This document shows positions 54,552-64,000 of a DNA stretch of 64,000 bases, in pieces; within the stretch, counting starts at the first letter, position 1, and the number at the start of each line of letters is the position of its first letter. Under the pieces are notes generated by a model, which was not told the DNA's origin, did no database searches, and saw only the letters and a program-made list of their open reading frames with translations. The DNA is from Nannochloropsis oceanica. Taxonomy: Eukaryota > Sar > Eustigmatophyceae > Eustigmatales > Monodopsidaceae. The stretch covers positions 207,501 through 271,500 of the forward strand of contig CP038131.1 in NCBI GenBank assembly GCA_004519485.1, in the 5' to 3' direction. Position numbers and translations under genes: made by a program.

Positions 54552-55047
54552 TGACATCGAGACTGCGTTTGGTTGTACCGCTGAATGTAGTGGTGTTCTC
54601 CGTCAGCGCAATCTTGCGGCGGCCGCCATGGACCAATTTTTGATGCACGCAAGGCAGAACTGTAGGTTGGTTTTTGTGTTTGTGATGATTGATGGACGTG
54701 TACAGAGCTGAGCTTGGGTTGTGAGACGGCCTGGACAAGAGTGATGAGGTCCATTTCTTCGTCGTGGCCTCGCTATCCTCGTGTGCTGTGCCACGCTGCT
54801 CCTGTGTGGGTCGGTGACCAGGGTAAAGACATGAGGAGGACGCCGCAACGGTCCTGAGCGAATGAGCGACGACGACTAGTCGGACGCCTATTTGGGAAAA
54901 CCTCGATACACATTACCAGAGCAACCTTACCGCATTGACTTCCAGACCACCCTTAACTCTGTCTCGTCCGTCCTTTTACCCTTGTCCACCCGTGTCCAAG
55001 CCACAGTTGCCGTAGAAAACGCGGCGGCCGACGGCGGCGCGAGCGTC
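54552..55047. other. Divergent promoter interval, Sec7 gene / TPR gene
   Basis: About 500 bases between two genes that point away from each other; holds both promoters and leaders. Open frames on the minus strand upstream of 54551 were considered as Sec7 exons, but only the short MAAVPQ exon fits the phase of the downstream acceptor. Confidence 0.5.
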
Positions 55048-56377
55048 ATGCGTCATCATGAGGTTCTAGCAACCCTCGTCCTCCTCCTTCTAACACACAC
55101 CACGCAAGCCTTTGGTCCTCCCACCATGCACCACCACCAACAACAGAAGCATAGATATCCGCAGCAGCAGTCAACGCCTCGGCACAAGCCTCTTCAACTG
55201 CCCCCCATCCCCGCCGCTTGGCGCCTCATGCTCCTCGCCCTCCTATGGCCTGTCACCTCTCTGTCTCCCCTTTCCGCCCTTGCTGCCCCAGCCGCCGGTG
55301 CCATGACTTCTACCACAACAGTCGCGGACGAGAAAACACCAAAGATCGACCTGTCCACCATTTCCAAACTGCAAGACCAGGCCTTTTCAGCCACCAATCG
55401 TTTTCAATGGAAGGAAGCTGAGCGGGCATGGACCAGAGTGATTGACGTGGACCCCGAGAATGCCGCCGCCATTAGCAACAGGGGCAACACGAGGACATCC
55501 ATGGGTCTCTGTAAGGAAGCCAAGGAGGATTTCAATCGTGCCATTGAACTGGCACCGAACGAACCGGATCCGAATCTGGGAAGAGGGGTCGCAGAAGAGT
55601 GTCTTGGTGAATTTGAGGCTGCCTTGGGAGACTACGCGGAGGCGAACAAGAAGAACATCGCTTTGACTGGAAGAGAAGACCCAGTAACTTATAATAACCG
55701 TGCGAATGCCGAGGCTGGGTTAGGGAGATGGGAGGATGCCGTGCGAGATTATAAGCGAGCAGCCAAAATGCAGCCAGGATATGTGTTTCCGTTGGCCAGC
55801 GCCGCGCTTGCATCTTATCAAATAGGAGATGATGCCGAGGCAATCAAGCAAATGCGATTGCTCCTGGTTAAATATCCGGAGCTCGTGGACATGAAAGCGG
55901 CGTTGGCTGTGATTTATTGGAAGCAAGGAGATTTTGCCAAGGCCGAGACAGCCTGGTACAATGTCCTGAATGAAGATCCCAGGTAAGGGAGGGCGGGAGG
56001 GAGGACCTGCCCAGGGATGGGAGGGATGGGAGAGATGGGAGAATGCGGGTGTTTGCCTGATCCTTCACCATTCCATTTTTTATCTTTTTGTTTCTCATGC
56101 GCCATGTCCTACTTCTCCTCCTCCTCCCTTCTCCATACATTCCACTTGCAGGTATCGAAGGCTGGAATGGGTCAGGGCGGTCCGACGATGGCCCCCCAGA
56201 ATGGTTGAAGAATTAGATGCCTTCCTTAACTTCAAACTGCCAGGGGCGAGCAAAGCGGCGAAATTTAAGGCAGCAGCGGCCGAAAAAGCGGCAGCAGCGG
56301 CCGAAGCTGCGTCGTCGCCAGTAGCGGAGGAGGCAGCAGCAGGAACAGCAGCTGCAGAAGGGGTTGTCGGTGTGTGA
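55048..56377 (+). CDS. TPR protein with bipartite thylakoid-lumen-type targeting signal
   Basis: Two exons (55048-55982, 56152-56377) with a 169-base GT-AG intron in phase 2 predict 386 residues. The N-terminus has two export signals in series: a signal peptide ending TTQAFGPP (Ala-Phe plastid motif, residues 6-24) and, after a basic transit region, a second hydrophobic segment ending LSALAAPAAGA (about 60-85), typical of lumenal proteins. The mature part has TPR helices: AERAWTRVIDVDPENAAAIS, EAKEDFNRAIELAPNEPDPN, WEDAVRDYKRAAKMQPGYVF and AKAETAWYNVLNEDPRYRRL. Exon 2 gives a conserved-looking end (LEWVRAVRRWPPRMVEELDA) and an Ala/Glu-rich tail. Such proteins assist thylakoid complex assembly; the partner is unknown. 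The ATG at 55048 was chosen because it begins the signal peptide. Confidence 0.88.
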
Positions 56378-56796
56378 GTGTAGAGTGTAGTTATGTGTGT
56401 AGGTAGGTGTACATCTACGTGTATGTGTGCTTGTCAGAAGACCCGAGAAATAAAAGAGCCGGCACACTCAGTCACACACTTGCAGCAACAAGAAAGCAAC
56501 TCACGCATAAGACAGTTAATAAAGCAGCATAAGCAGCAGGAGGAGGAGGATGAGAAGGAAGCGATGTCGAGCATGGTTGATTTTTCGTTTCTGTTAATCC
56601 AATTTCTTTTTCTTGTTCTTCTTCTTGTTCTTTCTCTAGATCTTCTTCTTTTCTTCTTCTACCACTACTACTACTACTATTTCTTAGTCGTCTTCTGGTA
56701 CAACTACCTCTCTTTTTCTTCTTTCTCTTCTTTTTTTCGTGGTGTTCACAGCACCGCTTATTTCCGACAGCCATTTCTGTCTTTCTCCCAGGGCCA
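56378..56796. other. Convergent 3' interval
   Basis: About 420 bases between the 3' ends of the TPR and sulfur-transporter genes, with AATAAA at about 56450 suited to polyadenylation of the TPR transcript. CTT/TTC-rich; no gene. Confidence 0.5.
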
Positions 56797-57968
56797 TCAC
56801 TTTGTCTTCTTCTTCCCCTCCAACTGGCTCGCCCCCAGATAGCCCACCACATACAAGGGCATGAAAAAACACACCACCTTCCTATCCCCCTGCGCCAGCA
56901 ACACCAACGCTGGCCCGGGGCACAGCCCAATCATTCCCCACCCGATCCCAAACACGGCCTCACCCACCACAAGCTTCCAGTCGACTTTTTCTGCTTTACT
57001 CACCGCTAAGGGCCCCTTGTCGGCAAACAATTTGACCGAAGGATCGCCCCATGCGGACGGTTGGTGTGACAGTACGTAGAGCGAGAAAGGAGTTAGCAGA
57101 CCAACTGCAGCTCCAAGGACGAGGAGGAGGGAGGGGTCCCACCCTGGGACGCGGGGGTAAAGGAAGTTGACTACCTTGGCTTGAAGTGACATGCCGCTTA
57201 AAAAGAGGCCCGAGGCAAAGAGAGCCCCTGAAAGGAAGGCGGCGAGGTGGAGGGAGGGAGGGTGGGAAGCTTTCGTGGGGAGTTTGAAGAAGAAAAGGAG
57301 GAGGGAAAGGAGGAGGATAATGGGGGTCCAGGACTGAGAAGAGAACGGAAGATCGTGTTTGGAAGGGAAGGAGGATGAGGGACGGAGGGAGGGATGGGGG
57401 TGGGTACCCAGGTAGGTGGCAACGCTGATACCGGTTGTCATAAATGTCAGGACGGCGACCGCTCCTCGTTTGGAAAGGCGGGACAAGCCACATACACCAT
57501 GGCCGGAGGTACAGCCGTTTCCGAGGCGGGTCCCGAACCCGACCAGGAGGCCGCTGATGAGGTAGGCAGCGGGAGGGAAGGAGAAAGAGGAGGAGGGGGG
57601 GGAGGAAGGGAGGAAGAGGGGGGCAGCGAGTGCGGCGAGGAAGAAGGCAGAGAGGAATGTGGTGGAGAGGGGGTCAAGAGGTCGAAGGGAGAGGAGGGAG
57701 AGGAGGCCGGTGGAAAATATGCCTGTGGTTGGTGGGGAGGAAAGGGAAAGGGGGGTGAAAAGGCGAGAGTAAAAATGTGTATGCTGACATCTCGTGTGTC
57801 AAAACTTCCGTGCACACCGGGAGATCTTCCATTCCCTTAGATTTTGCACGAACCTGAAATGCCTGCACGTCTTCCAGCCACGACCAGGTACAGCAGCGCC
57901 GACATAGCGATCAGTGCACCTCCGCATAGGGCAGTCCCCGGCGTGAAATCAGGGAAGGAGGAGGACAT
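56797..57968 (-). CDS. YeeE/YedE (TsuA-like) family membrane transporter, sulfur-compound type
   Basis: Two exons read leftward, 57968-57854 and 57722-56797, with a 131-base GT-AG intron in phase 1, predict 346 residues, close to bacterial YeeE (about 350). Bacterial TsuA imports thiosulfate. Family blocks span the joint: [16 protein letters not shown] near the N-terminus, then [20 protein letters not shown] with [20 protein letters not shown], the signature Cys-containing repeat. The second half repeats it: [40 protein letters not shown] and [20 protein letters not shown]. About nine hydrophobic helices are visible. The start at 57968 ([11 protein letters not shown]) is a good first exon. 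Prokaryote-like family but carrying an intron, so fully nuclear. Substrate in algae is not established; thiosulfate or another sulfur species is inference. Confidence 0.9.
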
Positions 57969-59512
57969 GGTGGTCTTCGGAATTTGAGTGGGGTGAGGAT
58001 CAGAACGTCTATGTGGTCCCCCTGTTCACTTTCACAATGCTGGAGACGATGAGGAGCTGGATGGCGTGGTCTACGTGATACGCTGTTAGGTCCTTGAGAG
58101 GGGAGGAAGGTGGAATTAGCGTCTTATTACAGTGTTGGTGTGTTGCTTGCTCGGGTAGGACAGGAACCTGCGCAGCCATTTGTCCGCCTTGGAGAGAGGC
58201 CCGATGAGGGGATGAGTATCCATAAGAGTGCGAAGTCTCAAATCATGAATCACGCGTCGTTGGGACTCCCGGAGAAAAGGAAAGAGTATGTCCGTATGTA
58301 GTTTGAATCGAAGTTTTGTTTGCTCTCGTTCACAGAGGCCGGCCAGCAGCATCACCACTCTCATATCAACAACTCGTGCCTTACCCTTGTCTATCTGACC
58401 CTTCCTGTCAGGGGGATGGAAGGACGGATGAGTCAAACGTGATCTGTCCTCATCGTTATAAAGGATTGCTTGTCGCGCTCGTCTGCTCTTTCGACCCCTT
58501 CTTCTTCTGGCCTTCCTCCGATCTCCACATTCATTCAAACGTGCTCTTCCCCTCGTCAAGGAAAAGAAAACCAGACATAAGGGCAAGTTAGATCTAAATT
58601 CAAGGACGGAGATATAAGTTTGATTCCCTGTCATCCAGTACAGTCTAGAGTTGCTATTTGAAGTGTATCTCAATGAATGCATAAGTACTCCATTTGTTGT
58701 ATTGAGAAAAGCTAAGCTAACTTCTGTGGTGCACAAACATACTCGTTACAGCTCTGCCGATCACGGTCGGCTGGTGTTGAGGGTGAGGAGGAAATCGCTG
58801 GTGCTTGCTTAAGGATTTGAAACTCGACATCTTCTCGCGACTTTAATGGTTGTTCATCAACAAGTCAAGCCACACACACACACACATGGCACACTGTCTA
58901 CGGCACACGTATTATGAACAAGGCCAAATGCACTCTTGGCGTATCCAAAACCACCACCGGCACCCTGTTAAAGATATGAAATACACGAGAGAACACCGGA
59001 AGGCGAGAGGTCGGTCAGCAAGCAAGGTGTCGCTTGTCGGCCAGTTTCGTTGGTCCACGGCATGCCATGTTACGTTGCCCACCGAAAGAATTCTGAACTA
59101 CTCAGTGAAGGCATTGTTGCCAGTCAAATCCTCATACTTCCTCCTGTTGGAACAGTTACCGCCGCCCAGTACGCGGCCGAGGGCGCTAATTTTATCTTCT
59201 CTATGAGCGATCGTTGCGTAGAAAGCATCGACAACGACGACGGCTCCTTCTATTCCCGGCTCAGCCGGTGTCCTCGCATACATCATGAACAAAGAAAGCA
59301 GCGGCATGAAAATCTCACGGTGTCTCAGAAACAAGCATGTCCCACTTTTATCTTTCTTTTGTAGTGTATATAAAGCATGGTCCCGGCGGGAGTGGCTCCC
59401 GTTTTCGCCGCAGATAAATCATCAAATCCTAGCCCCGAGGCCTCGGGTTGAATTCTGCTGCCTAACTTATTTCGATTCACAACACACGCACACACACTCA
59501 CAGCGTCCTTCC
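57969..59512. other. Divergent interval with unassigned open frames
   Basis: About 1.5 kb between two genes pointing away from each other. A leftward 206-residue frame ends at 58116; its last 90 residues (KLRFKLHTDILFPFLRESQR and on) read like protein and follow an acceptor-like TGACAG near 58400, but I could not build a phase-consistent gene. Overlapping frames on both strands at 59098-59380 are also ambiguous. A CA repeat lies at 58871-58886. Confidence 0.45.
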
Positions 59513-61054
59513 ATGTACAGTGGTCGGAGACGCTGTGGGGGTGGTTCTGGCACCAAGGTGGGTGGGAATAAGACAAATCGAGGTATGGCTGGTGCCTCAT
59601 CTTCTCCACCTTCCACCACCTTGCCGGCCTCCAAGTCATCCCTCAATAACGATAAGTGCAGCAGGGTAAACAGTGGCGGCGCTGCCTTTAGCGTCCGTCT
59701 ACAGGCCAAGGACATTCTGGCGGAGCTAGAACGTAGTGCCGGCAAGTCAGGAGGGTTTGGCACGTCGGGTCGGGGGCGAGACGCAGACCACCAGGTGAGG
59801 GAAAGAGAAAGGCGGATTACCGCTGGGGGTGTTCTCTTGAGTAAAAGTGATGGCGGCACATTTTTCTCAGTCAAGAGACAAACCATGTTTCTTGGAGGTC
59901 GTTAGCCGGGTCGCTAATTCTATCGGCTCGTGCCAGTGGGGTGGCTGGTTGCCCACTCGCCAGCACTTGGAATGCACGCCTGATCTTGGCCTTTTGTTGT
60001 GACACTGGCGCGGTGCAGCTGTCGCTTGTACTGAACTCTGTTTGCTGCGTGTACTAGCACGAGTATTGAGCATATAATTTGCGATCTTCTTAACCCATGG
60101 CCGGTCTTCATCCCCGCGATGTCCTGCTTCCCTGTCTTCCACTTTTCTCCCATTCTTCTTTCTCTCAACAACTCTTTTTCCAAGTCTATTTATGGCTTCT
60201 CGTCTTGCACTGGCGCTCCGTGTCTCACACCCATTCACTTCCATTCCTACCTTTCACCCCAATACAGTCCCTTTCCGCCTCGTCTTCGTCAACGAACCTC
60301 TTCCTGCAGCTCTCCTCCTCCTCCTCTTCTAGCCTTGGCGGTGAGGAGGGTGTGTCTCCCCTCCTGGACTTCGACGACGACGATCCTATGTCTCCGCAGT
60401 CGGTTTTCCCCCGCGTTCGACAACGCCTCCGAGAAGAGGCCGCCGATCACTCCAGTGACACAGTCAGCAGCGACAGCAAGTGCAACAACAGCAGCAGCAG
60501 CGGCAGCAACGGCAGCAGCAGCCGCAAAAGTCACAGCAGAAGCAATCGCAGCAGCAACGGCTGCACTTTGACTGACTTCCCTCTGCTCGTCACGGGACAA
60601 CAAGGCAAGAAACGATTGATGTGCGGTCGACAACTCCCGGAGATCACGTCTTCCTCCTTATCCTCGTCCTGCTCGTCGTCGTCTTGTTCTTCGTCCTCCT
60701 CGTCGTCGTCGCACCACATGGCAGCCACTTGCGGCGACGATAGGAGTGCCCCCAACATTCGCACACGGACCCCTCCTCCTATTCTCCAGCAAATGCAGGG
60801 ATGTCACAACAATAGCAGCTCCTGCAGTAGCACTCGGGAGTCACCTTTTAACGGGCACCAACACGACGATCTTTCCCAGACTTCTTCCTTACTTCATTTG
60901 AAAGGATTGAGCATGAAACAGCAGCAGCACCAGCAGGACGACACTGCCTCTGTTTGCTCATCTTCATCTCTCTCCTCTACCTGTACCCGCCCCGTCTCCT
61001 GCCCCCCTCCCTCCCTTCCTGCCTTCCACAAGACCGCGCCCGCCTCCGTCGGTG

Positions 61055-61085
<31 letters not shown>

Positions 61086-62550
61086 CAACAACAGCTCTAC
61101 TTTCGTCATCACCCCTCTCCCCCGCGCGGCGCTCAAGAAATCAAGTCTCTATGAACTTCAAGCTGCTTTGGAAGAGCTCAAGAAGGCACTGGCAGACATG
61201 GAGACGACAGCGTATAAACGAGCCAGGGTGCGAAGCGAAGCGTACATAATTAAATTTGAAAGAGAGTTCTCCGACCTGGTCCGTATCAAGGACCGAGCAA
61301 TCAAACGCCTAGACGCCCTCTTACATGGACGACAGCAGCAGCAGCAGCAGCGACAGCCGCAAGAACAGCCGAAGCCCCAAGAGCAGGAGGAACAGGAGCA
61401 GCACCAGAAGGGGGCATTAGCCCCTGATTCGAATCATGGTCAGATGGTGGCACGGGTGCTAATGGTCGTGATGGATTTGGACGATGAGCTTCTTATGCTC
61501 ATGGGGGAGGAGCACGGGACCTGGGAAGAATTAATGAGACTTCGTGAAGACATCCAGAGGCATCTAGACGAGGTTGCCATTGAGCTTGGTGGATGCATGG
61601 GAGGGCGGAAGGACAAGAAAGGAAGGGGAGAAAATGGAGGAGGAGCGGAGAAGGACTCATTCGCCCCTTGTCTGATAATGAGGTCTCTTTCAACGCCGCA
61701 TGGGGTGGGGTTGGGGGCGTTGCGTGGAGGGCGGAGGGACGTCGACAGCACTTTTTCGGTCTCCGTGGCTGCGTCTCGCCTTTGCGAGAAGAAGCAGCTC
61801 CAGCATCACCATCATGTCGGCAACAGCACCAGCAGTTTCAAAAGCAACCACCTTGATGGTAGCAGCAGCATGAGGAAGCAGAGGCGAGGGGATATCACCT
61901 CTCGCTTGCGTCCGCTGGAGATAAGCCTGCCAGTCAGCCCTCCCACCTCTGCTTCCTCCGCCTCCCGGACAGGAGCAGCGACAGGGAAGAAGGATGGGAG
62001 TTGCCCCTGCACAGACGAGTCAGAGAGTCCCAGTGGCACGGTCACGACTGCCTCCTTTTCCTCTTCCTCGTCCTCCGCATTTTGCAGTGCCAGCGATCAG
62101 GGCTTCAGCTTGCAGAGCGATGAGGAGGAGAAATCGACGACGGACAGTAGTGGCAACAACAAAAGCAGCGGTAGCTGCAGCAGCGTACCCCCTCGTCCTT
62201 CCCTTGTTAAGGCTGTTTCCTCCGATGGTCTTTCTACCCTCTTTCATCACAACAAGCACAACCATCGGCAAGACTGCCACCAAAAGCAGCAGCAGCAACA
62301 GCAAGAGCTTCCCCTGCCCGTGGCACTGACTAAAAACGTCGAGGAGCGAGCTGCTTTCATTCATCATCGCACCCTATCAAGCCGACCTTTTGTTGAAGCT
62401 TCTCTTCTACCCGGAGGTGCACCCCGCGCTTCTTACCATCGTCGCATCAGCCGTCCTTTGGCAGGGACGGCAGGGAGGGAGGGGTCCAAAGAGGGAAATG
62501 TATTGGAGAACGTCAAGGTTACACCACTGGTGCCTTTGGAATCAAACTGA
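59513..62550 (+). CDS. Low-complexity coiled-coil protein of unknown function
   Basis: Not recognised. Two exons, 59513-59794 and 60268-62550, join in phase 0 across a 473-base GT-AG intron (CAG/GTGAGG ... AATACAG), predicting 854 residues. Exon 1 is Gly/Ser-rich with one helical motif (FSVRLQAKDILAELERSAG). Exon 2 is mostly Ser/Asn/Gln-rich, with one clearly structured stretch at about residues 360-425: a charged coiled coil (LYELQAALEELKKALADMET, AYIIKFEREFSDLVRIKDRA). A Gln-rich run and a second helical segment (about 455-500, MVMDLDDELLMLMGEEHGTW) follow. A DFDDDDPMSP motif after the splice could be a phosphorylation site. No signal peptide or membrane helix. The intervening sequence is open in frame, so an alternative start at 60097 exists but would be rich in His/Phe/Leu and unlike the rest. 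Could be a cytoskeletal or scaffold protein; no function is claimed. Confidence 0.7.
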
Positions 62551-64000
62551 GCGAGTGAGAAAGCTCTGAAAGAGGAAGGTGGGGATGAAAAAATAGAGTT
62601 CTTTCCGTTGGACTGTGTCTACTTGTTGTCATTTGCTTGGGATGGTAGGTAGAGACAGCCAGTAAGGGAGAGAGAGAAGAAGTATCGGACAGCGATTGAG
62701 ATACTTTAAAAGTGCAAGAGTGCAAAGTAAGGAATGGGGACGAAGGAATGCAATAGAGACATAACAGCAGAGCAGCACAACATCGATAAATAGGGGCGAG
62801 TAAGCTAGCATAGACGACGAAGACGAATTGAGAAAACGAAGGGTGAAGCAGACAATAGCTTAAAGCCTTGCTGGAACCAATTGACGGGACTAATTGGTAG
62901 GAAATAGTCGATCCCGTCCACACATTCACCCCCAGATTAAAAGCGGGAAAAGAGAAGTAAAGAAGGGAATGATAAGCAAGGTCCGCGCGACACTGACACC
63001 TCAGATCGAATCAAGAATGAGGGAAATTTAAAAAGAGGAGAAGAGAGAAAATACATCGGTTGGGACGTATGGGGATGTGGGGATGTAGGTTTCCGGGGGG
63101 AAAAGAAAAGAGGAGTCTTCGATACCTGAAAATGTAGGGAGGGAAATTTGAACACCGAGGGAGAAGACATAAGAGAGGAAGAGAGAGAGATTGAGTCTTG
63201 GAGGGAGACATTTGTATAGCGGGAGGGAGATCAACTGTAGTAATGAAGGAGGGATGTTTAGTATTTTATTCTCTTCGAATATTCGAAAATAGTAAGCATC
63301 GCTGCCATGAGATAGGATAGTTATTTCGCAAAGGATGCAGGGAGGGAACACAGCTCGCAACAGAGAGATGAAGAAGCGAGCGTCCCTTTCATAAATCTGT
63401 GAGGCACGTTTTGATTCGCCACGAGGTATATTAATCATAACGACTCATACCGTAATCAACCCGCTTATCGTAGTCAGTAGCAATAGTGGCAGTAGTGGTA
63501 ATTGTGGTAGTAAATGTATCCGTTTTGTTTCCTCTATATTGTAGGAGTTGACTTGTGAGAAGACACGAGGGGCAGGTGATCCCCCAAGGTAATAGCAGAA
63601 TTGATTACAAGTAGAATTTTTATTTACAGATTTAAATTTATCACAAATGAAGCAAGTAGTAAGTTTAGGGTCCATAGGAAGAGATGAGGGAGGAAGGACA
63701 AGGAAATGATACGACGATCGTCAGGACGCTGCGAGAAAAAGTGAAAAGGAAAAGGACCAGAAAGGAGACGAGATGATAATAACTAAGGCAAAGACGAGAA
63801 AAAGGACATGGAGGAGGAGGAAGACCAGGCATGATGCTAGATGTTAGAGTAGAGGCGAGACAGTTAAAGTGGTAGAAAGTGTAGCAAACACGCCGGAGCA
63901 GTAGGGTCAAGGCACGATTGAACGAAGAATGTAACCCTGAATTAAAAAATGAGGCAAAGTCAATCAACGCCTGTAGTTGGCCAAGCGGGAGGAAGGGGAG
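62551..64000. other. Intergenic to window edge
   Basis: About 1.45 kb without a supportable gene. The plus strand is strongly GA-rich, much like the 3' flanks of other rightward genes here. Leftward frames are Ser/Pro/Phe-rich and look like the shadow of this purine bias. No structured element was recognised. Confidence 0.5.

Noticed and set aside
58116-58736. Leftward 206-residue frame as a gene
   Set aside because: Only the last part looks protein-like; I could not find a start exon with consistent phase or any family match.
60097-60267. Alternative start of the orphan gene (MAGLHPRD...)
   Set aside because: It falls in the pyrimidine-rich intron before the AATACAG acceptor, and its composition differs from the rest of the protein.
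1-64000. CRISPR arrays, rRNA, operons or complete transposons
   Set aside because: No regularly spaced identical repeats, rRNA-like conserved stretches, terminal repeats with a transposase, or polycistronic layout were seen; repeats present are microsatellites, one hairpin and one inverted duplication.

Overview
This 64 kb window is nuclear DNA from a compact eukaryotic genome, most likely a photosynthetic stramenopile (ochrophyte) alga. A eustigmatophyte of the Nannochloropsis type would fit, but nothing in the window proves the genus. The genes carry zero to four short GT-AG introns (50 to about 470 bases), and gene density is about one per 3 kb on both strands with no operons. Several products start with a signal peptide ending in Ala-Phe, the ochrophyte plastid-entry signature, and one of these has a second, thylakoid-type hydrophobic segment. 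Coding trinucleotide repeats (poly-Q, -N, -S, -A, -G) are common, and intergenic DNA is rich in GA/CT tracts. I saw no CRISPR array, rRNA, convincing tRNA or intact mobile element.

Layout, left to right. 0.5-16 kb: tripeptidyl peptidase II (-), proteasome lid subunit RPN12 (+), a purine-nucleoside-phosphorylase-like protein with a C-terminal membrane anchor (+), a secreted ricin-B-type lectin (-), phenylalanyl-tRNA synthetase beta (-), GTP cyclohydrolase I (-) and an unidentified spliced gene just upstream of it (-). 16-27 kb: a RING-RRM-RRM-RS-SRI protein resembling CTD-associated SR factors (+), a ubiquitin-like/Tudor-knot protein reminiscent of BAG6 (+), a gene-poor stretch, and the 3' part of a TMEM184/OST-alpha gene (+). 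27-38.6 kb: a large plastid-type PPR protein (-), a diverged inverted duplication, a five-exon MATE transporter (-) and a GT61-type glycosyltransferase (-). 38.6-47 kb: glutaminyl-peptide cyclotransferase (+), ribosome-biogenesis factor IMP4 (-), a plastid-type SAM methyltransferase (+), a sucrose-type MFS carrier (-) and the SNARE USE1 (-). 47-64 kb: a very large MABP-Sec7-PH Arf exchange factor (-), a thylakoid-lumen-type TPR protein (+), a YeeE/YedE-family sulfur transporter (-), and a low-complexity coiled-coil orphan (+).

The genes are mostly unrelated housekeeping functions. The loose themes are proteostasis (TPP2, RPN12, BAG6-like), membrane traffic and secretion (Sec7, USE1, GT61, glutaminyl cyclase, lectin), RNA metabolism (IMP4, PPR, SCAF-like, PheRS) and plastid targeting. 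Many gene models come from splicing by eye: where I joined exons, GT/AG borders and codon phase agree and the joined protein reads better than either piece alone. Functions come from recalled family motifs, not database searches.
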